Source: Streptomyces sp. NBC_01428 (GTDB taxonomy: Bacteria > Actinomycetota > Actinomycetes > Streptomycetales > Streptomycetaceae). Taken from it: 64,000 bases of DNA. The notes under the pieces were generated by a model. That model was not told the DNA's origin, searched no databases, and saw only the letters and a program-made list of their open reading frames with translations. This document shows, piece after piece, positions 34,292 to 42,710 of the stretch. Each line of letters opens with the position of its first letter. Positions within the stretch are counted from its first letter, which is position 1. The stretch is taken from NCBI RefSeq assembly GCF_036231965.1, contig NZ_CP109499.1:5456001-5520000 (forward strand), in the 5' to 3' direction. The position numbers and the translations under genes were made by a program.

Positions 34292-35686
34292 GTGCAATTC
34301 CACGACTCGATGATCAGCCTCGTCGGCAACACCCCGCTGCTGAGGCTCAACAACGTGACCGCGGGCATCCAGGCGACCGTCCTGGCGAAGGTCGAGTACT
34401 TCAACCCCGGCGGTTCCGTGAAGGACCGCATCGCCCTGCGCATGATCGAGGCCGCCGAGGAGAGCGGCGCCCTCAAGCCGGGCGGCACGATCGTCGAGCC
34501 GACCAGTGGTAACACCGGTGTCGGCCTCGCCATCGTGGCGCAGCAGAAGGGGTACAAGTGCATCTTCGTGTGCCCCGACAAGGTCTCCACCGACAAGATC
34601 AACGTGCTGCGCGCGTACGGGGCGGAGGTCGTGGTCTGCCCCACCGCCGTGGACCCGGAGCACCCGGACTCGTACTACAACGTCTCCGACCGGCTGGTCC
34701 GTGAGACGCCCGGAGCCTGGAAGCCCGACCAGTACTCCAACCCGAACAACCCCCTGTCGCACTATCACTCGACCGGCCCCGAGCTGTGGGACCAGACGGA
34801 GGGGAAGATCACCCATTTCGTCGCGGGTGTGGGCACCGGCGGGACCATCTCCGGCACCGGCCGGTACCTGAAGGACGCCAGCGACGGCAGGGTCCAGGTC
34901 GTCGGCGCCGACCCCGAGGGGTCCGTCTACTCCGGCGGTTCGGGCCGCCCGTACCTCGTCGAGGGCGTCGGTGAGGACTTCTGGCCGACCGCGTACGACC
35001 GTACGGTCGCCGACGAGATCGTCGCCGTGTCCGACAAGGACTCCTTCCAGATGACGCGCCGCCTCGCCAAGGAGGAGGGCCTGCTCGTCGGCGGCTCCTG
35101 CGGCATGGCCGTGGTCGCCGCGCTGCGCGTGGCCGAGCGCCTCGGCCCGGACGACGTCGTCGTGGTGCTGCTCCCCGACAGCGGGCGCGGCTACCTCAGC
35201 AAGATCTTCAACGACGAGTGGATGGCCGACTACGGCTTCCTGGAGGACACCGGCCCGAACGCGCGCGTCGCCGACGTGCTGAAGGACAAGGCGCACGGCT
35301 CCATCCCGTCCCTCGTCCACATGCACCCGGAGGAGAGCGTCGGCGAGGCCATCGAGGTGCTGCGCGAGTACGGCGTCTCGCAGATGCCGATCGTGAAGCC
35401 GGGCGCCGGCCACCCGGACGTGATGGCCGCCGAGGTCATCGGTTCGGTCGTGGAGCGCGAGCTGCTCGACGCGCTGTTCACCCAGCGGGCCTCGCTGAAC
35501 GACCCGCTGGAGAAGCACATGTCGGCGCCGCTGCCGCAGGTCGGTTCCGGTGAGCCGGTCGGCGACCTGATGTCCGTGCTCGGCACCGCCGACGCCGCGA
35601 TCGTGCTCGTCGAGGGCAAGCCCACCGGCGTCGTCAGCCGTCAGGACCTGCTGTCCTTCCTGGCCAAGGGCGGCACCCGCCAGTAG
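34292..35686 (+). CDS. cbs: Cystathionine beta-synthase
   Basis: 464 residues. PLP-dependent fold II enzyme: Lys44 in PGGSVKDR forms the Schiff base; TSGNTG and VGTGGTISGTG bind the phosphate. Residues about 340-460 form a CBS-domain pair (regulatory, adenosine-binding). It makes cystathionine from homocysteine and serine (reverse transsulfuration). CBS domains separate it from plain cysteine synthases. GTG 34292 follows CCGGAG. It stands alone, followed by a strong terminator. Confidence 0.93.
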   Translation: MQFHDSMISLVGNTPLLRLNNVTAGIQATVLAKVEYFNPGGSVKDRIALRMIEAAEESGALKPGGTIVEPTSGNTGVGLAIVAQQKGYKCIFVCPDKVSTDKINVLRAYGAEVVVCPTAVDPEHPDSYYNVSDRLVRETPGAWKPDQYSNPNNPLSHYHSTGPELWDQTEGKITHFVAGVGTGGTISGTGRYLKDASDGRVQVVGADPEGSVYSGGSGRPYLVEGVGEDFWPTAYDRTVADEIVAVSDKDSFQMTRRLAKEEGLLVGGSCGMAVVAALRVAERLGPDDVVVVLLPDSGRGYLSKIFNDEWMADYGFLEDTGPNARVADVLKDKAHGSIPSLVHMHPEESVGEAIEVLREYGVSQMPIVKPGAGHPDVMAAEVIGSVVERELLDALFTQRASLNDPLEKHMSAPLPQVGSGEPVGDLMSVLGTADAAIVLVEGKPTGVVSRQDLLSFLAKGGTRQ

Positions 35687-35703
35687 CCCGGACCGGCTGT
35701 TCA

Positions 35704-35736
35704 GGACGCACGACACCGTCCCGGTGTCGTGCGTCC
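35704..35736 (+). terminator. Terminator after cbs
   Basis: 15-bp perfect stem GGACGCACGACACCG / CGGTGTCGTGCGTCC with a 3-base loop, 17 bases after the stop. Confidence 0.85.
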
Positions 35737-36155
35737 GTGCGTTCGGGGGGCCCGTACCGGATCAGCTGACGGATCTTCCCGGCCCGTCCGGGGCGAACTT
35801 CGCGGAAGTGGTACGAGCGCGTCACGTCCACGCAGCACCCGCTTAACACGCGTCCGGCACATTGGTGGATGTCGGCAGGGCGGGAGCGGCTCCCCGCCCC
35901 GGCCGACGCCAAAACGGCGCCAAGGACCTCCGGAGCGGCTCCCGGACCTCCATGGACGCCAAGGACGCGCACGCCCGGCCCTGACCCGGCACGCGTCCCT
36001 CGCGGGGACCGCCGTCGTCCCGCCCCCCGGTAACGGGGGTGCGGCGGTCCCCGCGCTATACGTCACGAGGGCCCGGTACTCGGATCGACCGAGTACCGGG
36101 CCCTCACGTGTGTCCGTCGTCCAGAGCCCCGGAGAGTCCCGTGCGGCGTGCGGTC
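35737..36155. other. 419-bp gap with two tandem large hairpins
   Basis: No gene is supported. At 36001-36055 a 14-bp stem (CGCGGGGACCGCCG / CGGCGGTCCCCGCG) encloses a second inner stem; at 36067-36105 there is a 16-bp perfect stem with a 7-base loop, ending the leftward gene at 36156. The part before 36000 shows nothing recognisable. Confidence 0.6.
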
Positions 36156-36596
36156 CTAGTCCTCCCAGTCCGAGCCGCCCCGGCCGGACCTGCGGCGGCC
36201 GAAGAAGTCCGGGGACAGGCGCGCCGCCTGCACCACGTTCACCCCGACGATGCCGACCCAGGCGACGAGCAGTCCCTTCAGGCCCGCGACCCCGCCGCCG
36301 ATCCCGGACAGCGGGACGGCGAGCACGAGGGAGACGATCCCGAAGCCGAACCGCTCGCCCCAGGAGTCGGACGACTGGGGCGAACGCGCGCCGCGCGCCG
36401 CCACCATCTGCTGCTCGGCGAGCTGACGCCGCACCCGGCGGTCGACCGCTCCGTCGAGGCGCTGCTCGACCTTCTCCAGGAACGAGTCGACGAGCGCGGA
36501 CTCGTACTCGTCGCCGAGTTCCCTGCGCGCGTGCAGGGTGGCGTCGAGTTCCTTCTTCAGTTCGGCGTCGTCGTGGCGGGCATCCATACCGGTCAT
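36156..36596 (-). CDS. Small integral membrane protein, unknown function
   Basis: 146 residues. A charged N-terminal helical region (about 8-70, with DDAELKKELDATLHARRELGDEY and ALVDSFLEKVEQRLDGAVDRRVRR) followed by a pair of hydrophobic helices (about 82-125) and a basic/acidic tail. The layout, cytoplasmic coiled region plus two TM helices, recurs in many actinobacterial DUF proteins. No function is assignable. Start ATG 36596; a Met at 36587 is an alternative. Confidence 0.6.
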   Translation of the reverse strand: MTGMDARHDDAELKKELDATLHARRELGDEYESALVDSFLEKVEQRLDGAVDRRVRRQLAEQQMVAARGARSPQSSDSWGERFGFGIVSLVLAVPLSGIGGGVAGLKGLLVAWVGIVGVNVVQAARLSPDFFGRRRSGRGGSDWED

Positions 36597-36806
36597 GCCT
36601 CTCACGTTAGGCAGCCGCGGGCCCCGTGGCACTGGGGTTAGCCCCCCTGTTACGGCGGGGCTGACCCCCCGGGTCCCTTGCCCGCCCTGCATACCGTCAT
36701 GCAGAGTTCTCCCTGTCTGAATAGGTTGGCAACGGGCCGGCGCCGAGCGCCGGCCGCCGAAGGCCGCCGGGCAGGATCCGACGTCCGGACCGAGGAGGGT
36801 GTGCGC

Positions 36807-38351
36807 GTGATGTCGTCGCAGACTGTGGACACGTCGAGTGCGGTGGCCCGCCCGGCGCACGTCCCGCTCGTGGTCCTGGACGGCCGCGGCACCGGCGTGG
36901 ACGACGTCGTACGCCTCGCCGACGGGCTCGCCCGGCCGGTTCCCGGCACCGACGGCATGAAGCGCGCCGAGGTCTCCTGGGACGCCGCCCGGCAGATCGC
37001 CGCCACCGGCCGCGTCTACGGCCGCTCCACCGGGGTCGGCGCCAACCGCAACGAGGATGTGCCCACCGAGGCGGCCGCCGACCACGGCCTGCGCCTGCTG
37101 CGCAGCCACGCCGGAGCCATCGGGGAGGAACTCCCCGCACGCCAGGTCCGCGCCATGCTCGCCGTCCGCGCCAACCAGCTCCTGGCCGGTGGCGCCGGAC
37201 TGCGCCCCAGCGTCGTGACGGCACTCTGCGAGGCCCTGGAGACCGGCGTCTTCCCGGTCGTCAACGCGTTCGGCTCCGTCGGCACCGGCGACATCGCCGC
37301 CCTCGCCCAGCTCGGCCTCGCCCTCGCCGGCGAACACCCCTGGCGGGGTCCCGACGGGGCCACGCCGACCGCCCTGGCCCCGGTACCGCAGCCGCTCGAC
37401 AACAACGACGCCCTCGCCCTCATCAGCAGCAACGCGCTCACCCTCGGACAGGCCGCGCTCGCACTGCACGAACTGCGCGGGCTGATCGGCGCCACCCAGG
37501 TCGTCGCCGCTCTGTCACTGCTGGCCGTCGACGGCTCCCACGAGGCGTACGCGGCCCCCGTGCACGCCGCCCGCCCGCACCGGGGATCGGTGGAAGTGGC
37601 CCGCAGGATGCGGGAGTTGATCGGCGCCGCGGACCGTCCCACCCCACCCCTCGGCCGGATCCAGGACCCGTACGGCTTCCGCTGCCTCCCGCAGATACAC
37701 GGCCCCGCGCAGGACGCGGCGGACGCCCTGGAGGACGTGCTCGCCGTCGAGATCAACGCCGCGGCCGAGAACCCGCTCATCTCCGCCGAGGACATGGCCG
37801 CCTACCACCACGGCGGCTTCTACCAGGCCCAACTCGCCCTCGCCCTGGACCACTTCCGGCTCGCCGTCACCCAGGTCGCACGGCTGTCCACCTCGCGCCT
37901 GTCCACCCTCAACGAGCCCGCGTACACCCGCCTGCGTCCCTTCCTCGCGGACCAGGAGGCGGCGTCCTCCGGCGTGATGATCCTGGAGTACGCCGCCGGT
38001 GCCGCCCTCGGTGACCTGCGGGCGTTCTCCGCGCCCGCCTCGCTCGGCCACGCTGTACTCTCCCGAGGCGTCGAGGAACAGGCGAGTTTCGCCTCGCTCG
38101 CCGCACGTCAGACGCTGCGGGCCTGCGACGCGTACCGTCTCGTCGTCGGCTGTGAACTGGTCGCCGCCGTACGGGCGCTGCGCCAGCGCGGCCTGCGGCC
38201 CGGCCCGGAGCTGCCGGCCGGACGGGCGCTGGAACTGGCCGAGGCGGCACTCGACGCCGAGCAGGCCGACCGGCCGCTCACGGACGACGTGGCGGCGGCC
38301 GCCGCACTGCTCGACCGGTTCACGGACATCTGGAGGGGGAGCACGCCATGA
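36807..38351 (+). CDS. Aromatic amino acid ammonia-lyase homologue lacking the MIO triad
   Basis: 514 residues. The fold of the HAL/PAL family is clear: Tyr71 in YGRSTGVG (active-site Tyr), the region NAFGSVGTGDIAALAQ, then QDPYGFRCLPQIHG and NPLIS. In true lyases the third reads GSVGASGDLAPL and Ala-Ser-Gly cyclises to the MIO electrophile. Here Ala-Ser is replaced by Thr (GSVG-T-GD, residues 156-162), so MIO cannot form. The protein may be a non-catalytic paralogue or use other chemistry. GTG 36807 is favoured by an AGGAGG eight bases upstream. The stop codon overlaps the RpiR regulator gene by four bases. Confidence 0.85.
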   Translation: MMSSQTVDTSSAVARPAHVPLVVLDGRGTGVDDVVRLADGLARPVPGTDGMKRAEVSWDAARQIAATGRVYGRSTGVGANRNEDVPTEAAADHGLRLLRSHAGAIGEELPARQVRAMLAVRANQLLAGGAGLRPSVVTALCEALETGVFPVVNAFGSVGTGDIAALAQLGLALAGEHPWRGPDGATPTALAPVPQPLDNNDALALISSNALTLGQAALALHELRGLIGATQVVAALSLLAVDGSHEAYAAPVHAARPHRGSVEVARRMRELIGAADRPTPPLGRIQDPYGFRCLPQIHGPAQDAADALEDVLAVEINAAAENPLISAEDMAAYHHGGFYQAQLALALDHFRLAVTQVARLSTSRLSTLNEPAYTRLRPFLADQEAASSGVMILEYAAGAALGDLRAFSAPASLGHAVLSRGVEEQASFASLAARQTLRACDAYRLVVGCELVAAVRALRQRGLRPGPELPAGRALELAEAALDAEQADRPLTDDVAAAAALLDRFTDIWRGSTP

Positions 38352-39310
38352 GCGCGGACAAGGCCGCAGGCACGCACACCGGCGAGGACGCGGGCGGGGG
38401 CACGCACGGCACCGGGGCCGCGGACGGGGACGCGTCGGTGACCACAGGCTCCGCCGACGACGGCGGGACGCGGGTGAACGACAGCCCCGCCGGACGCCTC
38501 CAGGCCCTCTTCGAGGGACGCCGGCTCACCCCCACCCAGCGGCGCATCGCGCACAGCATGGTGCGCAGCGCCGCCGACGTGCCGTTCCTCTCCAGCGTCG
38601 AACTCGCCGAACTCGCCGGGGTCAGCCAGCCCTCCGTCACCCGCTTCGCCGTCGCCCTCGGCTTCGACGGCTACCCGGCGCTGCGCCGGCACCTGCGCGA
38701 GGTCGCGCCCGCCGAGCCGGCCACCGACACGACCGCCTACAACGAGTACCAGCAGGCCGTCGAGGCCGAGATCGAGAACCTGCGGCACCTCGCCGAGGCC
38801 CTCGCCGACCCGCGGCCCGTCGCCCGGGCCGGCCGGCTGCTCGCCGCGTCCCGCCCGCTGCCCGTCCTCGGACTGCGCGCCGCCGCCTCCCAGGCCTACG
38901 GCTTCGCCTACTTCGCCGCCAAGGTCCACCCCGACGTCCGGCTGCTGCACGAAGGCGGCACGATGCTCCAGGACCGGATCGACGCGGCCGTCCGGGCCGG
39001 GGCCACCGCCCTGCTCTGCTTCGCGCTGCCCCGGCACCCGCGCGAGGTCGTCGACGCCCTCGGCCACGCGAAGGAGGCCGGACTCACCGTCGTCACCGTC
39101 GCGGACTCGGCGTTCGCGCCGGTGGCCAAGGTGTCCGACCTGCTGATCCCCGCCGCCGTCGGCACCGGCCTCGCCTTCGACACGGCGTGCGCGCCGATGC
39201 TGCTCGGCCGCGTGCTGCTGGAGGCCATGTGCGACGACCTGCCGGACGCGCAGGCGCGACTGGAGCAGTTCGACGCCCGCGCCGCCGCACGGGGGCTGTT
39301 CGTGGAGTAG
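38348..39310 (+). CDS. RpiR-family regulator (HTH plus SIS domain)
   Basis: 320 residues. Residues 1-45 are an acidic/Gly disordered tail; HTH about 48-120 (LTPTQRRIAHSMVRSAADVPFLSSVELAELAGVSQPSVTRFAVALGF); SIS sugar-isomerase-like ligand domain about 160-290 (PLPVLGLRAAASQAYGFAYFA ... GLTVVTVADS). RpiR regulators sense phosphosugars or amino-acid derivatives. The start ATG overlaps the stop of the MIO-less lyase homologue, so the pair is cotranscribed and the regulator may control or sense its product. Confidence 0.85.
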   Translation: MSADKAAGTHTGEDAGGGTHGTGAADGDASVTTGSADDGGTRVNDSPAGRLQALFEGRRLTPTQRRIAHSMVRSAADVPFLSSVELAELAGVSQPSVTRFAVALGFDGYPALRRHLREVAPAEPATDTTAYNEYQQAVEAEIENLRHLAEALADPRPVARAGRLLAASRPLPVLGLRAAASQAYGFAYFAAKVHPDVRLLHEGGTMLQDRIDAAVRAGATALLCFALPRHPREVVDALGHAKEAGLTVVTVADSAFAPVAKVSDLLIPAAVGTGLAFDTACAPMLLGRVLLEAMCDDLPDAQARLEQFDARAAARGLFVE

Positions 39311-39473
39311 GCGGCGCGATCCCACCCGGGTGGCCGACGGCCGCCGTACGGCCCCCGGGTTCTCAGATTCGTCTCACGTTCCGCCGCTAGCCTGCGCGCC
39401 CGAAGAGACAACGGGCGCGGCGCCTGCCGGCGGCACGTCCGTTGCGCGGACGTGCGGGGACAGGAGGCGGAAC

Positions 39474-40043
39474 ATGGCGCGCGGAGGACAGGGACTGGCC
39501 CGGATGGCCGTCGTGGTGCGGGCCGGAGCCGCACCGCTTTGGTGGTGCGGGGTGTTCGCGGCCGGCATCGGGGTGCTCGTCCCCGGGCTGACCGGACGCA
39601 GGATCGGGGTCCTCGCGGGGGCCGCGCTGTTCCTCGTCGCGGTGGTCGTCGTGGCGGCCCGGCGCAGGAAGCGGTACGCCGCCCTGGTCCGGTCCGCCGC
39701 CCGCGCCGGCAAACAGGACGTGCTCCAGGACCGCGCCGTGACGGTCCGCAACTGGCGCCGGGGCCACCGCTGGTGGCTGCTGCTCGCCTTCGCCGCCGCG
39801 CTCGGCAGCTCCTTCGCGCTGCCCGCCGCGGGCGGCATGCTGCTCGCCGGCGCGGGCGTCGGACTGTGGCTGAAGGCCGGGCGCCTCGGCCGGCTCGAAC
39901 AGGCCGGGCAGGAGCTGATCTGGGTGCGCGTCGACTGGCTCGGACCGCGCGCCGGCGCCCCCGCGGGCAAGCCGGTCAAGGCCGTACGGACCACCGGCCC
40001 GGCAGCGGGCGACGCCGCGCCCGGAGGGGCACGGCGTCGCTGA
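39474..40043 (+). CDS. Integral membrane protein, unknown function
   Basis: 189 residues. Hydrophobic segments at about 22-38, 44-60, 96-114 and 117-132 suggest four TM helices; a basic loop lies between the second and third. The C-terminus is Lys/Ala/Gly-rich and ends in RRR. No recognised domain. ATG 39474 follows CAGGAGG. It is convergent with the roadblock cluster. Confidence 0.55.
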   Translation: MARGGQGLARMAVVVRAGAAPLWWCGVFAAGIGVLVPGLTGRRIGVLAGAALFLVAVVVVAARRRKRYAALVRSAARAGKQDVLQDRAVTVRNWRRGHRWWLLLAFAAALGSSFALPAAGGMLLAGAGVGLWLKAGRLGRLEQAGQELIWVRVDWLGPRAGAPAGKPVKAVRTTGPAAGDAAPGGARRR

Positions 40044-40079
40044 CCCGTCGCGGGGTCCTCGCTCGCCCCGGAGCCGGTC

Positions 40080-40454
40080 CTAGACCTCCAGATCCGTCTC
40101 GATGCGCTTGAGCTGGTGGCGGGCCATCGCCAGGTTGGCCCGCTTCTGGTCGAGCACGAGGTACAGGAACAGTCCGTTCCCGCCGCGCCCCTTCATGAGC
40201 CGGATCAGGTGGTACTGGTCGGAGAGCGTGATCAGGATGTCCTCGATCTCGCCCTTCAGACCCAGGTGCTCCATGGTGCGCAGCTTGGCGCGGACCACGT
40301 CGGTGTTGCCGGCCGCCGCGACGGTGAGGTCGAAGCTCTTGCTGCCGCCGATCGTGCCCAGCGCCATACCGCTGGTGTAGTCGACGAGCGCCGCTCCGGT
40401 CGCGCCCTCGATGGACGCCAGGGCTTCTTTGAGGGCGGTCTCGGTGTTCGTCAT
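40080..40454 (-). CDS. Roadblock/LC7-family protein
   Basis: 124 residues: GAALVDYTSGMALGTIGG, then DLTVAAAGNTDVVRAK and ILITLSDQYHLIRLMKG, NGLFLYLVLDQKRANLAMARHQL. This is the roadblock fold, which forms dimers and often regulates small GTPases. A close paralogue is encoded at 41863-42270, sharing TSG-ALGT and the ANLAMAR/GNLALAR C-terminal helix. It is the last gene of a leftward cluster. No GTPase is nearby. Confidence 0.8.
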   Translation of the reverse strand: MTNTETALKEALASIEGATGAALVDYTSGMALGTIGGSKSFDLTVAAAGNTDVVRAKLRTMEHLGLKGEIEDILITLSDQYHLIRLMKGRGGNGLFLYLVLDQKRANLAMARHQLKRIETDLEV

Positions 40455-40470
40455 GATGTGGTGCTCCTTC

Positions 40471-40986
40471 TCAACTCTCGGATGTGCTGGGGTGGTTGGT
40501 AACAGGTGTGGTCGTGGGCCGGGCGGGTGTCGTGCCGCGCGGAGGGCGGCGCGGCATGCCCGGTGAGGGTTTCGGGGCCTGCTTGGCCGGGGCGGCGGGC
40601 GGTTCGCCGCGTGCGGCGGCGGCGTCGACCAGCTCCCCGATCCGGGTGCCGGAGCGCCGCCCCTCCAGATGCAGCCGGCCGACGTTGACGCGGTCCTGGG
40701 CGAGAAGCGTCAGCACGGCGGAGCCGCCCGCCGCGTAGGTCGCCACATAGCCGTTCACACCGCGCACGAGCAGCTCGCGCAGGTCGCCCTGGCCGGTGGC
40801 GTCCGCCATCCGGATGGCGACCCCGAGGGCCGCCGCGGTGAGCGCGGCCAGACCGTCCGGCTCGACGCCGGGGGTGTCGTGGGCGAGGACGAGACCGTCG
40901 GCGCTGGCCGCGAGCGCTCCGGTCAGCTGGGGCACCCGGGCCCGTAACCGGTGCAGCTCGTCGAGGACTTCGGGCTCCGCCGCCAT
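40471..40986 (-). CDS. Roadblock/LC7 protein with Pro-rich tail, contains a TTA codon
   Basis: 171 residues. Roadblock domain about 5-120 (LTGALAASADGLVLAHDTPGVEPDGLAALTAAALG, LRELLVRGVNGYVATYAAGGSAVLTLLA, NVGRLHLEGRR), then a Pro/Thr-rich tail. Leu14 is encoded by TTA (plus 40945-40947), so efficient translation should need the bldA tRNA. ATG 40986 is chosen because AGGAG lies 8 bases upstream; a GTG at 41028 is an alternative but lacks a site. The second of three roadblock genes in the cluster. Confidence 0.8.
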   Translation of the reverse strand: MAAEPEVLDELHRLRARVPQLTGALAASADGLVLAHDTPGVEPDGLAALTAAALGVAIRMADATGQGDLRELLVRGVNGYVATYAAGGSAVLTLLAQDRVNVGRLHLEGRRSGTRIGELVDAAAARGEPPAAPAKQAPKPSPGMPRRPPRGTTPARPTTTPVTNHPSTSES

Positions 40987-41050
40987 CAGCAGTCTCCTCT
41001 CGGCACGCTGTCGCAGCGCGCGGATCACAAGGCCTCCCGCGGGTCGGTAC

Positions 41051-41866
41051 TCACAAGGCCTCCAGCGCGTCTCTGAGACGTCGCAGCAGGGCGACGTCGG
41101 GATCGTTGGAGGACTGGGTGAGCACACCGGGCACGGAGGGCGGCCGCGCCGCGGGCGCGGCCGTCACGAGGCCGGCGGCGGCGAGCCGGCGCAGGTCGAC
41201 CAGCGTGTGGAAGGCGGGCCGGCCGAGCGCCGCGGACACGTCGGCCGCCGTGCGGACGCCGTCCACCCGGCCGAGGACGGCCTCCTGGCGCAGCGGGACC
41301 GCGGGCCCCGCGGCGAGGCCGGCGCGGCGCAGCGGGGCGGTGTCGGTCGCCGCGTCGGGCCATATGCGGTGCAGCAGTTCGCGCCGGCGCACCGTCTCGC
41401 GCTCCAGGGCGGCGACGGGTACGGGGCGGAGCGTGCCGAACCAGTGCGCGGCACCGTACCGGAAGCGGCTCGGGGTGCTGCTGGGGCCGAGCACGAAGTA
41501 CGCGGCGTCGTAGAGCGAACCGAGGTGGCACAGCTGTAGCGCGCCCTCCGCTATGCGGCCGCTGTCGATCAGGAACCGGCCCACCCGGCGGCGGGCGCCG
41601 GCCAGGGCGACGGCCTCGCGCCAGACCTCGGGGTCCAGCACCCCGCGGGCGGAGAACAGCACGTCGATGCCGGGGGTGAACGGGCTCTCTGCGTGCACCA
41701 CCTCGCCGTCGGCGAGGTAGAGGGTGCCGCGTTCGCGGATGAGGACGCCGGTGGCCCGCTCGGCGGCGAGCCGGCCGAGCATGGGCGAGACCCCGCCCGC
41801 TTCGGTGCTCGGAGCCCTGTCGCGCACCGGGAGCCGGGGCGGGGGAGGGGTTCTGACGGTCGTCAT
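41051..41866 (-). CDS. DUF4388-like protein with winged-helix-like C-terminus
   Basis: 271 residues. After a Pro-rich start, a DUF4388/PATAN-type region (about 27-150: GVSPMLGRLAAERATGVLIRERGTLYLADGEVVHAESPFTPGIDVL, RRRVGRFLIDSGRIAEGALQLCHLGSLYDAAYFVL) and a C-terminal region (about 195-255: EAVLGRVDGVRTAADVSAALGRPAFHTLVDLRRLAAAGLV) that resembles a winged helix. Such proteins act as adaptors with roadblock-type partners in actinobacteria and myxobacteria. It overlaps the first roadblock gene by 4 bases, so the two are translationally coupled. Confidence 0.7.
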   Translation of the reverse strand: MTTVRTPPPPRLPVRDRAPSTEAGGVSPMLGRLAAERATGVLIRERGTLYLADGEVVHAESPFTPGIDVLFSARGVLDPEVWREAVALAGARRRVGRFLIDSGRIAEGALQLCHLGSLYDAAYFVLGPSSTPSRFRYGAAHWFGTLRPVPVAALERETVRRRELLHRIWPDAATDTAPLRRAGLAAGPAVPLRQEAVLGRVDGVRTAADVSAALGRPAFHTLVDLRRLAAAGLVTAAPAARPPSVPGVLTQSSNDPDVALLRRLRDALEAL

Positions 41867-42270
41867 ACGAGCACCAGCCGTCCGGCCATCTCGCCGAGCC
41901 GGATCCGGGCCAGTGCGAGGTTGCCGTCCGAGCGGCCCAGCCACAGGTGCAGGAACACGCTGCTGTCGAAGCTGGTCCGCACGAACCGGAGGACGTGGTA
42001 GCTGTCGCGGTTGCTGATGATCAGGTCCTCGATGGGGGTCTCCTGGTCCGACCACTCGGACCAGTCGGAGCCGTCCTTCGGAGCGAACGACCGGTTCTCG
42101 GCGGCGAGTCGGGCCAGCTCGGCCGCCTCCGCCGCGGTCGTCTCGTGGTCGTCGCCCGGCGCGTCGCCGACCGTGCCCAGGGCCAGCCCGCTGGTCCAGT
42201 CGACCACCGAGGCACCCCGCGCACCGGGCAGTGTCATGGCTTCCAGCAGGCACTCGTCGATTCCGGGCAC
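41863..42270 (-). CDS. Roadblock/LC7-family protein, first gene of the cluster
   Basis: 135 residues: GASVVDWTSGLALGTVGDAPG, an acidic insertion (ETTAAEAAELARLAAENRSF), EDLIISNRDSYHVLRFVRTS, and SSVFLHLWLGRSDGNLALARIRLGEMAGRLV. Paralogous to 40080-40454. It starts with GTG (start codon at 42270). Its stop overlaps the start of the DUF4388-like gene by 4 bases. A dyad GGTCA-AC-TGACC (42387-42398) lies upstream and may regulate the cluster. Confidence 0.78.
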   Translation of the reverse strand: MPGIDECLLEAMTLPGARGASVVDWTSGLALGTVGDAPGDDHETTAAEAAELARLAAENRSFAPKDGSDWSEWSDQETPIEDLIISNRDSYHVLRFVRTSFDSSVFLHLWLGRSDGNLALARIRLGEMAGRLVLV

Positions 42271-42710
42271 CGTGTCTCCCCTCCCGCCAAGGGTTCGGCC
42301 GAGTGACGCAGAAGTTACGCACTGTGTGCGCGATGAGTGAGTGATCCGGCATTTTCCTGTGGAACATGCCCCGGATGACTAAGGTGGGTCAACTGACCAT
42401 ATTTTCCGGCGTTCTTGAAACCGCAGGTGGGCGGTTTGTGCGGCCTTGGGGCGCACGACGGGGGCGCTCACGGGCCGAAGAGGGCGCGCGGCCTGCCGTA
42501 CACGCCGGGAAGGTGCCCGCGCGACGGCGGCGCGACAGGGCGTGCCGCCGGTTCCGGCGGGAGATCCACGCCGGCGGCACGCTCCTCGGACGCGCGGGCC
42601 CGCGTTCGGGTTCCCGACGGAGCGGGAGCGGGGGTTCCGGAGGCGCCCCGCCGCGAGAGGGAGCCCTTCGGTGGGGGCCCCGCGCCGCGGCGGGCCTGAG
42701 CGAGGGGCTG
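42271..42710. other. 440-bp gap between the roadblock cluster and decarboxylase gene
   Basis: The right flank of the roadblock cluster: the dyad GGTCA-AC-TGACC (42387-42398) overlaps a leftward TTGACC that could be a -35, with CATGTT 18 bases beyond it. The part from about 42420 is very GC-rich with no coherent reading frame or structure that I can support. Confidence 0.5.

Noticed and set aside
36807..38351. Calling this hutH
   Set aside because: The MIO-forming Ala-Ser-Gly is absent and the gene is not in the hut operon, so histidase activity cannot be claimed.
41028..41127. Longer N-terminus of the TTA-containing roadblock protein
   Set aside because: The upstream frame overlaps the DUF4388-like coding end and lacks a ribosome-binding site; ATG 40986 has AGGAG at good spacing.
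42415..42710. Possible small gene(s) in the GC-rich gap
   Set aside because: Open frames exist, but none has a ribosome-binding site, a domain or codon bias distinct from its antisense.
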